Shown: positions 38,533 to 49,800 of the stretch, one piece after another
Layout of the letters: every line of letters starts with the position of its first letter
Numbering within the stretch: the first letter of the stretch is position 1
Assembly (NCBI GenBank): GCA_006503475.1
Contig: RSEH01000012.1
Location: forward strand, 185,144 to 249,143
Reading direction: 5' to 3'
Source of the DNA: Stentor roeselii
Lineage: Eukaryota; Ciliophora; Heterotrichea; Heterotrichida; Stentoridae
DNA: 64,000 nucleotides
Program-made: the position numbers and the translations under genes
The notes under the pieces: generated by a model
The model's input: only the letters and a program-made list of their open reading frames with translations
What the model was told of the DNA's origin: nothing
Database searches by the model: none

Positions 38533-39738
38533 ATGATCGACTTCCTGCGAAAAAAAGTATCAGGCCACAAGATTCGTTACCAAGAAAGTGGTTTTGACTT
38601 AGACCTATCCTACATCACATCTCGTGTGATTGCAATGTCTCTTCCCGGTGAAGGTCTTCAAAGAATATACCGAAACTCAATTGACTCAGTAGCTCGTTTT
38701 CTGAAAGAGAAGCACGGAAGCCACTACCAAATAATAAACCTAAGCGGCCATCGTTACGACTATGAAAAGTTTTCAAACAAAGTAAGCGAGTACCTTTGGG
38801 AAGACCACTACCCTCCGTCAATTCTTCTTTTATTCCAAGCATGTGAAGAGATGCATCGTTGGCTTTACAGTGATAAAGAAAATGTAATCGCAGTTAACTG
38901 CAAAGCAGGGAAAGGAAGAACAGGTACTCTTATTTGTTGTTATTTGATTTTTTCAGGAAGACTGGCAAGTGCTGAAGAAGCACTTGTTTATTATAAAAGG
39001 AAAAGATTCGCTAAGGGCGGAGGAGTGACTCAACCGTCTCAAGTGCGATATGTTTATTATTTCGCATCGATTTTTTCAGGAAATGTAAAAAGTCCTAATT
39101 TACTTTACTTGGAAAATATCTCACTTAAGACCTTCCCACATATCGGCGGCAATGGTTGTAGACTTGTCTTTGAAATGATTCAAAAGGACCGACTTGTTTA
39201 TTCTAACAAAAAAGCCTCCCGTGATCGGCAGAATTACTTTCAAGACGACTGGGAAATGAAAAAGATGCATTTATTAGAAACTGTTCAGTCAAAGGTACTT
39301 ATTCAAGGCGATTTGCAGTGTAACCTCACCAGCTGGGGGTTTAAAATGAGGAAAATCTGCAGGTTTACCTTTAACACTGCTTTTGTCGATGATTCTCTCG
39401 AAGTTCAGTTCAATAAACGCGCTTTAGACCCGGATTCTTTCAGAAAAAGTCGAGATGTCGATGAAGACTTCTGCGTTTTTTTAAGGTTCAGCAAGGTTTG
39501 TCAATGTTCTTCTCACATGAGCCTCGCAGAAAGATGTGAAAGTTGTGAAAGTTGTTCGAATTTGATGGAAAAAGAAGAATTTCATCAGTGGATTTGCATT
39601 AAACAGATTTTATTTGAAAGGATTCCTATAAGTGCTTCGATTTTACTCTTCACTGACCCTGAACTAGATGATGTTGAAGAGATTTTAAAGAAAAGTCAGG
39701 AAAATCCTGATCTTGAAAGCGATGGAAGTGCAGATTAG
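38533..39738 (+). CDS. PTEN-like phosphoinositide 3-phosphatase
   Basis: A 401-residue protein. The phosphatase domain (~10-180) has the N-terminal 'FDLDLSYITSRVIAMSLPGEG', general acid Asp91 in 'WEDHYPP', and the P-loop 'NCKAGKGRTG' with catalytic Cys123 and Arg129. The two P-loop lysines typical of PTEN are kept. The residue before Cys, His in nearly all PTENs, is Asn here. A C2 domain follows (~190-380) with a Cys-rich insertion ('CQCSSHMSLAERCESCESC'). PTEN removes the 3-phosphate of PIP3, opposing PI3K/PDK1 signalling. Confidence 0.9.
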   Translation: MIDFLRKKVSGHKIRYQESGFDLDLSYITSRVIAMSLPGEGLQRIYRNSIDSVARFLKEKHGSHYQIINLSGHRYDYEKFSNKVSEYLWEDHYPPSILLLFQACEEMHRWLYSDKENVIAVNCKAGKGRTGTLICCYLIFSGRLASAEEALVYYKRKRFAKGGGVTQPSQVRYVYYFASIFSGNVKSPNLLYLENISLKTFPHIGGNGCRLVFEMIQKDRLVYSNKKASRDRQNYFQDDWEMKKMHLLETVQSKVLIQGDLQCNLTSWGFKMRKICRFTFNTAFVDDSLEVQFNKRALDPDSFRKSRDVDEDFCVFLRFSKVCQCSSHMSLAERCESCESCSNLMEKEEFHQWICIKQILFERIPISASILLFTDPELDDVEEILKKSQENPDLESDGSAD

Positions 39739-39779
39739 CAGAAAGGCTTGGGAAGAGAAATTTATTTACTTAGAATAGC

Positions 39780-41363
39780 TTAAATCATTGACCATGCTGC
39801 GAAATCATTTAAATTTCCTTCGGTTTCAGGAAGTTTCAACAGCAGGATCGGACTTACTGTCAGACAGACTCCGAAAGCGATTATTCCTGATGGTGCGAAA
39901 AGACCGATGAAGAAACCTGCGACAGTTCCTAATAAACAAGTGAACTGAAAAAAACCGAAACCAATGCATCGGCAGGGGGTTGGAAGTAGTTCTAAAGAGT
40001 ACTTCACAAGCACTGGCAAAAGGCAGGAGATGAAGAAAAAAGTGACTGTGAAAAAAGCTGAGTTGTTTTTTTCTACTACTAGTAAAGAACCTTGAATCAC
40101 TGCAAAAATACCTGCTATGGGCAAAGCGATTTGAAGTGAACGTTTTGGGCTTGTTAAGAGGCCAAGGATTGACCCGGTTATTATACCTGAACTGCTTATT
40201 AGGACTATCAGACCTGCGTTTTTTTCTTCGGAATCTATTATTATTCCGCTGTTACTTATTGAGTAACCTGCACATCCTGATACGGCCCAGATAAATGAAA
40301 GACATAGCACTGGCTTTCTTAGGTCTTCTTTGAAAAGGTCGAGAAATGAGTATTTCTGGCCCCTATCCAAATCTCTTTCCCTATCAACAGCATTAGCAGC
40401 ACCTCCAAGATACTCAAAAGGTGCAGCAATAGCATCTCGTTGTTCACTCAAATCAGGTAATTCACTATTATCCAGTCCACTCAAGTCAATTCCCTGCCGT
40501 TTCCTAATAGTTTCGCTATACTCATTAAGTATCTCTCCCTGCAGATGATCCTCGAACATAGTTTTTTTATTAGTCTTTGCAATATACTCCAGTCCTGCCC
40601 TAGCTTTAGAGAACCTTGCCCTGATGACTCCGAGGTACCTTGGAGACTCGACCAAGAGCAAAGTAAAGACAAGTGCCAAAGTCCCAGAAACCAAAGAAGC
40701 CAAAACAATCGGCCTCCAAGACTTCATATAAAAGACAATCAGATAAGCAGGAAGGCTTCCCAAAGCAAGGCCAGTCAATACAAGTCCAAGACTGACAGTT
40801 CGAGACCTGCCAGAAGTCACTTCAGTCATGTAGACCAGTGGGTTTATCAGGTTCGCTTGTAGAGGAAGGACCATCAAAAATAGAAAAACTATGAAATAAT
40901 AAGCATCTGCTGAGCCTAAAATAAAAAACTCGAATAAAGAAGTCAGACCTAGAGACCATCTTAGGACTGATAGTCGCCCGAAGCGCTCTGAGGCAAGACT
41001 TATAAGAAGGGTGCTTGAGAGAAGGGTTAGGATGAACACCCCTACGATGTAGTAGATCATTGAAGAATCTTTGCAGATTAGGTGCCATTCGTATGTCACT
41101 GATCGGAAGTTTGTGTAGTCGAATACGTATTTTGAGTTCAGTTTGCATACGTCGGACTCCGAACAGAGGGTTAATTTACCGTCTTTTAAGCAGTTTATTG
41201 ATGGCAGTCGGATGAAGTAAGGCAAACCGGAGAGAAGGATTGAGTATTGAAGAGATGTCAGAAATAAGATGAACTGGCTTCGGAGTTGGTAACGGGAATA
41301 TCCTCCTGTTTGAATTATTGCCTAGTTAGGGATTACATCGTCGAATTTCAAACCGGTTTCCAT
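39780..41363 (-). CDS. MFS transporter, SLC22 (organic cation transporter)-like, one 15-nt intron
   Basis: A 522-residue protein. ATG 41363 starts a 9-codon exon ('METGLKFDD'), then GTAATCCCTAACTAG (41336-41322), then the long exon. About 12 membrane helices are visible. The MFS loop 'LASERFGRLSVLRWSL' (G-R-R/K type motif A) and 'ESPRYLGVIRARFSKA' after helix 6 match the SLC22/SV2 group. The first extracellular loop has several Cys, as in organic ion transporters. The substrate cannot be told. The N-terminal exon is needed for helix 1. Confidence 0.85.
41322..41336 (-). other. 15-nt spliceosomal intron
   Basis: GTAATCCCTAACTAG on the minus strand. It lies between codon 9 and helix 1 of the transporter. 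Confidence 0.88.
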
Positions 41364-43093
41364 TTGTTATAAATTAGGGAAAGATTTTAGGTGAGGGGAT
41401 TTATTGATTTGAAGATTAATGTGATTTTGAATACACTAGAGTATAGCGGGATAGGTAAAAAGTCTGAAGACTAAGTATCCCTAAAGTAGAGCATTTATGA
41501 ATTATAAGTGGTGTGATATTTATAAAGAGACTAATCAATAAGGAATCAAAAATTTATAGAGATTAATTTCAAAATGAAATTAGATCATTGCCCTGTAATT
41601 GCAACAATACCTAGTCTGATTTTATGTTGCGTGTGCGATATTATATTAGCTAAATTAGGCTTAACTTATGTATTATTATAACAAGTAAATTGTACTTTGC
41701 TTAATATTAAACTCTTTATTCTGAATTGACTCATCATACTCTCTTGTAATTTTTTCATCACTTTGAACATAATTTAATTAGCATCATTCATAGAATTTTC
41801 TATAGAATTAGATAAATCTTAACAATAATTAGCAATTTTAGCTTGTGTTTTGTTTGAAATTCAATTAATAAAGGTATATATATTAAATACTCTTGAATAA
41901 AACAGATTAATGAAAGCCAAGGCTCTCTTCTAATCATAAACTTATGTTAATTCAATGTTTTCTGAATTAATGTTTATAAAATATTTTTAGAGTAGTTTTA
42001 ATCACTAAGTATTTTATGCGAGACTAGTATTTAATCAGTTTCTAGAGATCTAATTATGATAGGTTAAAAATGTCTATCACTCAAGAATTTTTGGATCTCG
42101 ACTAAAGTAACTTTAAAGAAAAAAATCTTAGGTTTATCTGTAATTTATTACTAAGAAAGTAATTAAATTGGAATTTTTAAATCCTTTGGGTACCTTCTCC
42201 ATGAATTAATAATTTATCAAATCCATAATAATTAAACTATAAATAAAGATTCAACATGCTACTCATAAGTCTAAACTCGAGGATTAAAATAATAAGCCCA
42301 TTCGTTATATTTTAACATATTAAAAATCAAAGCTAAATATAAAAATAAACTTTATGATATTGATAGCGACCTCTTAATTATTCGCTATATAGTAATTCAA
42401 TAAATTTTTTATATTAGAATTTACATAATAATAGAGGTTAACATCAAATTTTTAATATTTTATTCTAATATTCAAGGAAATTACCGAAATATATCACTTA
42501 TTGAACTGTAGAAATAAACTAAAATTATTTCCTTCTACTATTCAATCAGAATTAATCATTCAAATTTATAATTTTGAAAAATAATAGCCTATAAAAAAGG
42601 ATTAATCCAAAGATCTAGATTAAATCATCTACTCTCCATCATAATGTCTTATAGTAAAACACCTTTCAAATATAAAGTCATAACATCAAGATAAAATAAA
42701 TTATATTTATTTCTAATTTCATTCTTGATTATTGAAGAATGATCATTACTAAAAGCTCTCAAATAATTGAGTTACCATACCAAAACTTTCAGTAAACAAT
42801 CATTCAAGTAGAAGTTTATAAATAAAGACAAATCGTTAGTAGTTGAGAAAAGATTGAATAAAAAATTATTTGGATTTCATGACATCGCTGCCAATCTTGG
42901 CATGTGAATTTAATATTTTATAGTTGCTGATCAAAGATGAAGATTTTCATTCTAGGTATTTAGACACTAGAGATTATAAATCATTAAATGGCTTAGATAC
43001 TGCCTCGAACTTAAATTTGAGTATACCCTCAGGTGAATGTATGTCGATTTAAAATTGAATACCATTGATTAAAAGAAGAAGGTTAAGAATGGG
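41364..43093. other. Long gene-poor AT-rich region
   Basis: 1.7 kb with no ORF worth noting on either strand and stops in all frames. I found no tRNA B-box, repeat array or decayed coding match. It is the largest empty stretch in an otherwise compact window. Confidence 0.5.
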
Positions 43094-43378
43094 TTAAAGA
43101 CCATCATTCAGTGATTTTCCTTGTTCTAATTCGCTAAGGGATGGGGGGTTTCCAGTATAAGGAAGAGGAACGTACACTTTGATGTGAATGTATTCTTCTC
43201 CAGAAATTCTGACCTTTACCTTGTAGTTCGTTCCAGCGACGACCTGGCTTGTATATAGCACTGCTTGGTACTCCCCAGCATTGCCAATTTGGCTTTCGAC
43301 TTCACCTCTTACTTGGTTGATGATGTTCTGGACATTCTCGTCGGCATTATGAGCTTGATGAAATCCACCTGCTAACAT
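43094..43378 (-). CDS. Stefin-type cystatin (cysteine protease inhibitor)
   Basis: A 94-residue protein. It has the N-terminal Gly pair ('MLAGG') that enters the protease cleft, the QVVAG loop at 45-49 and the downstream beta-strands of cystatin A/B. There is no signal peptide, so it is probably a cytosolic inhibitor of papain-type cathepsins. Confidence 0.92.
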   Translation of the reverse strand: MLAGGFHQAHNADENVQNIINQVRGEVESQIGNAGEYQAVLYTSQVVAGTNYKVKVRISGEEYIHIKVYVPLPYTGNPPSLSELEQGKSLNDGL

Positions 43379-43695
43379 TTTTATTCGTTTTTTAGTCTTT
43401 TAATAGGTCTTCAATATTAGAAGGTCAGCTGTTTAGGTTTAAAGGATTCGAATAGTTAATGAATATATATGAGAAAGCATTTAAAGCGAAGTTATTATTT
43501 TCCTATTATGAATCAATGAAGTCTTACATAAAGATCTAAAAAACACACCCACATAAATCCTTGATTCAAACTTCAATTAAGAAAACATTATCTCACCAAT
43601 AATTCTTAATCCTCCAAAAACATTATCCCATCTCCATTAAAATCAAGCCACAAAAAAATCCATAAAATCCAGAATCCAAATCTTTCTCTCTATAA
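43379..43695. other. Divergent intergenic region
   Basis: About 320 bases between divergent genes. It is C/A-rich before the ATG at 43696, which sits in TCTATAAATGG. Nothing else is seen. Confidence 0.5.
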
Positions 43696-45024
43696 ATGGT
43701 AGAAAACCTTCCAACTCCAGTCCTAATCCGGGTGAATTTCCCATCAAAGCCTTACATATTACGTCTCCGTATAAACCTCTTACGAGAAATCTCATCATTT
43801 CTCCACCCATCAGATTTCACCGAGTTCTGTCTTTCATGCCGAGACTTCCTGAAGCTGATAGATGACAAGTTCATCTCCAAAAGAATTTCCATTCCAAAGC
43901 AAATCGTTCCATTCAAGTCCTCAAAAGTTGACCTAATCCACGACTTCAACTCTTTAAACCTGATGAACCGTTCGAGGTACCCGTCAATGAACGTGGAATG
44001 GAAGACTGCTCCAATCCGGTTCTTTCATTACTGCATGTTTGAATATACAAAACTTGTCTTTCTACTTCAAGACCACTCGATCGATATCAAAGAAGTGAAA
44101 AATTTTGCCTTTGACTTGAGCCCTGTTTATTCTAAAGTCTTTTCTGAAAAGATCCTGAAAGCGGCAGGGTTTAAAAATAAGATCTTGCTGATGTTTTCAG
44201 CTAAAGTTGAACTTATTGAACTTGATAGAAAAACAGTCTTTCAAAACGAGCTGGATGACAAAAACAAGTCATTTTTTTATGAGACTTTCAAAGAATTCCC
44301 GAAAAATGTGAAGTTTTTGAATAATGGAAGAAGTTGTCTTCTTGTTACTAAAAAAGCTGTTCATTTGTTGAATTCTAAATTGGTGTTATTGCTGAAACAT
44401 GAACAGAATGAAAAATTTGAGGTACTGGTGCCGAATGTTCAGGGAAAAAATTACTTGATTTATAATCGCAGTGAAATTTTACTGTTTAAAGTTGGGTGTT
44501 CTCAGGAAAAACGACTTTCTTTTGATTTTGGAATTTGGAGAGTGAGGACTTCTCATTTTTTGGATGCGCCTCAGATTATTCTTTCCGCGCTTGATGGGGA
44601 AATGTACTTGGGGAAAAAGAAAATTGGAATTAGGACTGAGGGGAAGTTCTGGGTTTATGATGAATTTGTGGTTTATACTAATTATATCTCTAGAAGTGCT
44701 GTTACTGTTTATAGCTTGGTTCTTAATCAAGAATTGTATAAACTTCCGAATGTTTATGGAAATAATTCATTAAGAAATACTTTTATCACCTCGTTCAAGC
44801 TGATCTTTTTAGTCAACGAGCAACTCGTCTTCGAAGACATGAGCCAACGAACAAGCATGAACCTAAACCTAAGCCTGGAAACAATAACAAAAATCGATTT
44901 CTTAAACAACATGCTAATAATTTCAGGTTCCCTCTACAGTTACTTCGGAGTATTTATTCTCGACATGAGCCGAAACATTGACCACTCAGACTACCTAAAA
45001 GCCTTAAAACTTCCAGAGCCTTAG
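43696..45024 (+). CDS. F-box-like protein with possible beta-propeller
   Basis: A 442-residue protein. Residues ~26-65 ('INLLREISSFLHPSDFTEFCLSCRDFLKLIDDKF') resemble an F-box. The remaining ~350 residues are rich in beta strands with 40-50-residue spacing, which could form a propeller, but no WD or kelch signature is clear. If a true F-box, it would recruit substrates to an SCF ubiquitin ligase. Confidence 0.6.
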   Translation: MVENLPTPVLIRVNFPSKPYILRLRINLLREISSFLHPSDFTEFCLSCRDFLKLIDDKFISKRISIPKQIVPFKSSKVDLIHDFNSLNLMNRSRYPSMNVEWKTAPIRFFHYCMFEYTKLVFLLQDHSIDIKEVKNFAFDLSPVYSKVFSEKILKAAGFKNKILLMFSAKVELIELDRKTVFQNELDDKNKSFFYETFKEFPKNVKFLNNGRSCLLVTKKAVHLLNSKLVLLLKHEQNEKFEVLVPNVQGKNYLIYNRSEILLFKVGCSQEKRLSFDFGIWRVRTSHFLDAPQIILSALDGEMYLGKKKIGIRTEGKFWVYDEFVVYTNYISRSAVTVYSLVLNQELYKLPNVYGNNSLRNTFITSFKLIFLVNEQLVFEDMSQRTSMNLNLSLETITKIDFLNNMLIISGSLYSYFGVFILDMSRNIDHSDYLKALKLPEP

Positions 45025-45065
45025 CTTAACCAGGGTGTTAGTTAGGGTGTTAGTTAGTATTAAAA

Positions 45066-46114
45066 ATGATTAATTTTTTTTTTCTTCCACTTTTTTGCCT
45101 CAGTCGCTTCGCTCGTAACCCAAACTCAGCACCCTGCAGTTTCAGCGACATTCCTCGTTGGCTCGCAACCCGAGTCAACTCCTCTTTCGGGTACTTCGAA
45201 TGGGAAGTTCCTTTAATCGAGGACACAATAATTTCTCACGAACTTCAACTTTCCATTCCTTCTTCCCTGTGGTGTTCTTCTCAGTCCTTCGGAATGATTT
45301 CATGGGAAACACCTTCAAAAATAACAGATCTTTCAAACAGTACTGATAAATAGATTCTTATTGGCAGGACTTTTCAACTTTTTACTCCGGAGCCTTTAGG
45401 ACCTGCCTTGTTCCAGTGAAAACTGGGCAGGTTTATAGGGCGAGGGTCAGATCTTTGACTGTCAATTGCGGGGCAAGTGACTGGAGCGAAGTGATTTTTT
45501 TCTCGACGCCGAAGAATTTGACTGCTTTTTTAGAAGTTCAAGGGACTGGACAGTACAACCCGCTTGACACTTATGTGAACTTGAATGGAAGCTACTTGTT
45601 TAAGGGGCAGATTGATGGACTTTTAATGACTGTCATCAACAGGTGCGACTTGAAGATGGTCTTTCAGCAGGTCTTTGATACCAGGAATGACCCTCTTCAG
45701 GCAGGGTTATTAAGTGAAAAACTTAGAAGCTTTGATAGCAACTTTTTAGTGATTTTGGTATCAGGAGGCGCCTGGGAACCTTTTTTTACAAAGGAACTCA
45801 GTGATGCTATTTGGGAACTTGGAGGGTATCTCACTTTGACTCAGACGCGAGTTGTTCCTTTTCAGCCGAGTTACTTTTTTGATGTCGTTTCTGATACTGG
45901 CAGGCCTTATGCCTTTCTCGCTGTTCCTGGGCAGAAGAATGTCACTGGGATGAACTTTGAAGTGCTTAGAAACTTGACAAAGTACTTTAATTATAATGAC
46001 TCTGTTCATAATGCGATTCCTACTGCTCGGATTCGAGTTAATTTAGTTTTCGATACTTTCAGACAGTTTTTCATGCTTGATGGGAAAAGAGTCTTTCGGC
46101 CTAACCAGATTTGA
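45066..46114 (+). CDS. Secreted protein with ILEI/FAM3-type domain; frame joined by a 14-nt gap
   Basis: Frame 1 (from ATG 45066) has a signal peptide ('MINFFFLPLFCLSRF') and a beta-rich region that continues in frame 2 with 'VYRARVRSLTVNCGASDWSEVIFFST', fibronectin-III-like. Frame 2 (to 46114, TGA) carries an ILEI/FAM3 domain: 'INRCDLKMVFQQVFDTRND', 'LRSFDSNFLVILVSGGAWEPFFTKELSDAIWELGG'. Removing GTACTGATAAATAG (45340-45353), only 14 nt, fuses them into 344 residues ('LSNNSYWQDF'). Alternatives are an indel or a frameshift. Both halves lack a complete fold alone, so one gene is likely. Confidence 0.72.
45340..45353 (+). other. Candidate 14-nt intron
   Basis: GTACTGATAAATAG. It has the 5' and 3' ends of the 15-nt introns but is one base shorter, and only a length of 2 modulo 3 fits the frames here. 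Confidence 0.5.
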
Positions 46115-46453
46115 TAGGGTTGGAAAAGAAGCTGTTCAAGTATAAGCAAATTTAAAAAGATTAATCAAGTGATTTCAATTTTTTAAATAGAAGTCTTTTA
46201 ATTGAATGAAGAAATTTATCATTAAAGATAAATTCAACTTTAAGGACCTTAAAATAGTTGATAAAAAATGATTGAAATATAAGAGTTCATCAATCATCAT
46301 AGTAATTAATTCTGATAAACTCTATCAAAACTCTAAAAAAGTAAAATTTTCGTGGTTCGTCTTTGGTGCTTAATTAAAAACATTCTCAACTAAGACCTTT
46401 CTAGTAAATCTCAACAACAATTCATAAAAATCTCTTATGACTCACTCAGATAA
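46115..46453. other. AT-rich intergenic region
   Basis: About 340 bases between same-strand genes. I see nothing in it. Confidence 0.5.
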
Positions 46454-46816
46454 ATGGCTTTTATAATAATGAACGGAATTCGGCCATTCGCACTTTCCTT
46501 GCAACGACTATTGTCTTCCAACAACTCTTCTTACAACCGAGATGACCTAGAAGCGATTCTTGTTCATAAAATCTTTCAAATTATTCCAATATCGCCTGAA
46601 AAGATTTTCTTCCCTGTTGACTGTGTCAAACAAGCTGAAATCTTGGAAGAAACTCTAGAAATGAACAAGTCTCTTGACTCGTACTTGGAAAATTTCAGAC
46701 CCGATTCACCCAAAGTAAGACTTACAGTCCCGCCTATCTTGCATAGAACGACTCTTTCGTCTCCTTCGAGTTCCAGTCTTCGTCGGCGAAGAACAGTTCA
46801 AAATAATATTAGATAA
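46454..46816 (+). CDS. Small hypothetical protein
   Basis: A 120-residue protein. The first ~80 residues are helical; the C-terminus is Ser/Arg-rich ('SSPSSSSLRRRRT'). No family is recognised. Convergent with the chorein gene, with 7 bases between stops. Confidence 0.6.
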   Translation: MAFIIMNGIRPFALSLQRLLSSNNSSYNRDDLEAILVHKIFQIIPISPEKIFFPVDCVKQAEILEETLEMNKSLDSYLENFRPDSPKVRLTVPPILHRTTLSSPSSSSLRRRRTVQNNIR

Positions 46817-46823
46817 TGTATGA

Positions 46824-49800
46824 CTAATTAAGCGACTCTTCATTACTAGCTTCACTAGCTTTCGGTAAATCCAATTGAAAATTCTTCATCTTCTGAATGC
46901 CCTTCCTATTCGAGTTAACAAACTGGTTGCTGGTGGCTCTCTTAGGATATGAAATCCTTCCAAGAGGACTGTCCTGAACAGAAACACTGGGCATCAGTTC
47001 AAGTCGAACAGCATCCAAATCAATACTTTTCTCAACCTTTTGCCTGACCTCCACACTCTGGATATCAACATCACTGTTCACAACATTAAAATTCAAATCA
47101 AGCTTCTGCAGCTTCTTGACTCGAGGGAACAAAGTCACTTCTTCATCGAAATTTTCTTCAAAAAGTTGCTGCAACTTTAAAAAATATGCCTATTTAAAAA
47201 TCACCAAACTCGCTGTCAGTTCCGCGTTTGTGAAGTTGACGTCTACTATGCTGTCGGTTTTCCAGGAAAAATATTTTAAGTCTTCGGATTGTGCTGGGGA
47301 CGTGATGTTGACTGTGATGTTTTCGACACTTCCTAGGCTTTTCTCCTTTAGGATAAATGTTTCGATTTGGGCGTCGTTCGCTTCAACAGTAACCAAATCA
47401 CAATAAACAGTAGCAGGTTCTTCATAGACCTGATGAATGACTTCTTTTTCATTGAAAACTAGCGCATTTTCATCTATTTCACTTGGCTTCCGAATTTCCG
47501 CATCGCCTGTCTTAACCCTAACCTTCGCTGAATTGAATGAAATTTTGGCATGTTCTTCACTTTTCGAGTGACGAGGAATAATGACCTCTCCAAGGTTCAA
47601 AGAAATGGCGAGAGTGAAGTTATCTCTATCAGGTTCCAACTTTTTCGCTTTAACTGACTTCAAATCCTTGATTGCCAAGAGCAACTCTTCAAAAACCTTG
47701 TTAATAACAACTGCTCTGACCTTATGCAAAGCTTTGATGCTGATTTTTTTTGAATTTAATTCAATATGCACTGAAATGCTGAAGTCTTTAGAGTCTACCA
47801 TGTTTTTAAACAAAGAGTTGTTAGGAACCACTTCAAGACTCTTGCAAACCAGAGCAAGTTCTTGACTATTAGTGTAAATATTGCTCAAGTCATTGTAAAA
47901 CTCTTTCACATTGCTGAAATTGTGAGACTCTAACTCACCTTTCGGAAGATTATGCAACAAAGTAATGAAATGCATCTTTAAAGTCAATATCAAGTACCCC
48001 CGGCATTCAAGAAGTGAGTAAAAATCTGTAAAAATCAAACAAATTCTTGTTTCTTTTGACTTTTGGTGAAGTTTACTAAGGTCTATGATGAAACCTGTTT
48101 TAGCTTCAGCTGGTTTAATGTCGATTTTAGGAACAGTTAAAACAGCGGTTAAGACTTTTTTCAATGATTCGATTTGAAGATAGACTGCGAGTTTTGGAAT
48201 GTTTATATGCCAGACCTGTGACTTGTCAAGTCGCACTTCAATTGAATTCCCTCTGCTGACCATCAGGGTGTTCTTGTAAAGTTCTCCAGGAATAGCGAGA
48301 AGAAGAGTTTCTTCAGAAAAGACCTGAACAGACTGGACTTTTATTTCAAGTTTTTCAATTGAATTGGTGGAACTGCAGGTGAAGACCTTGTTTAAGACTT
48401 TTCCTTTCGAATGCCGCATGTCGCTTTGCATTAATTCAAAGTTGCGAATGAAGACTTGCAGGACATTTTCCAGTTCTAAAGTGATTGAACTGATATGAAC
48501 AGAAACAGAGTACGTCAAGTCAGCTTCTGTGTCTTTTCCCTTGAATAACAGCTGGTTAAAAGGCGGGTTAATGCAAACAGGCAAGACATTCACATCCACA
48601 TCATGAGCCATTCCCTCTACTTCAAGTCCGCCCATCAAACAACTGACCTTAACACAAGAAACCCTCAATAAAAGTGACTCACTCAGACATTGAACACGAA
48701 AAACTTTAAAGTCTTTTTTTTCAATCAAACAATTTGCGAGTTTTACCCACTTTGCAAGTTTTAAAAGGCCTTCAATAAGTAGGCATCGTTTTTTACTTTT
48801 CAGGTTCAAAGTGACAAAAATCGACTTTATCAGAACTTCAGTCCTGGCTTCATGTTCGTGAATTTCCATGTCCGGCACTTTTATCTTCGCGACATTTGAG
48901 ACACTTCTTCGGAAGTCAAAGCAATTTTCATTAGACTTTTCACTTGTTTTGTAGAAGTTTCGAGTCATGCTGGCCAGTTGGTACGCGAAAGAAGAGGAAG
49001 AAGACAAGTAATACTTTCGTGTAAGTGGGAAGAACTGGCAGTGACTTGAAAGAATGACTGGTTGCATCTTAGAACCTCCAGGTTTTAAGAGGACTGAATC
49101 GCGACTAGGGCTATTTCCTGTGATTTTCGAGGAAATGACTGAAAGTTTGAAGATCATTGGAGTTTCTTCGACCTTCACAAAAAGATGCTTGCAGGCCAAG
49201 TCGAAGTACGTGTCTTTTGCATCTTTTAAAGTAACAACTAAACCTTCTGGATGACCCTCGTCCATGCTTCCAACAGCGAAATTGATGACAAAAAGCAGTT
49301 TCACGTTGTGGATCACGCAATGTTTGCAGTTTTTTCCTGGAAATTCATGACTTTTCAAATTTTCATCTAGCAGGTTTTTTTTAACTCTTTTAAAAAAGTC
49401 TTCTTTTGTGTTTCTCTTGTTATTCTTTGGTTTTTTTCCTTGATGGCGGCAGTTCTCAATCGCCTGTCGAAGTTCAATCAAGTCTTCTGATTCGCTTTTT
49501 CGAAAGTCGCTTGAAACGAGATGGTTGAAACTCGCAAGCTCGTTTTCAGAGGTTTGAGTTGCAAGACTATTCAAAATATGCACTAAAGACATTATGCTTC
49601 GGTCAAGAGTTGACCTGACTGTTTGGACGTGAATGTCAAGAAGCAGTGAGGGTTGATAAGGGTGGTTTGAGAAAGGGTTCAAGTTTCCTAATAACTGAAA
49701 ATTTTCAATGATTAGGATTTTTGTCTCATTTAGATTGATTTTTGAATCATTTGAAAGGATTTTTGATTCATTTGAAGGAATTTTTGAATCAGTTGAAAGA

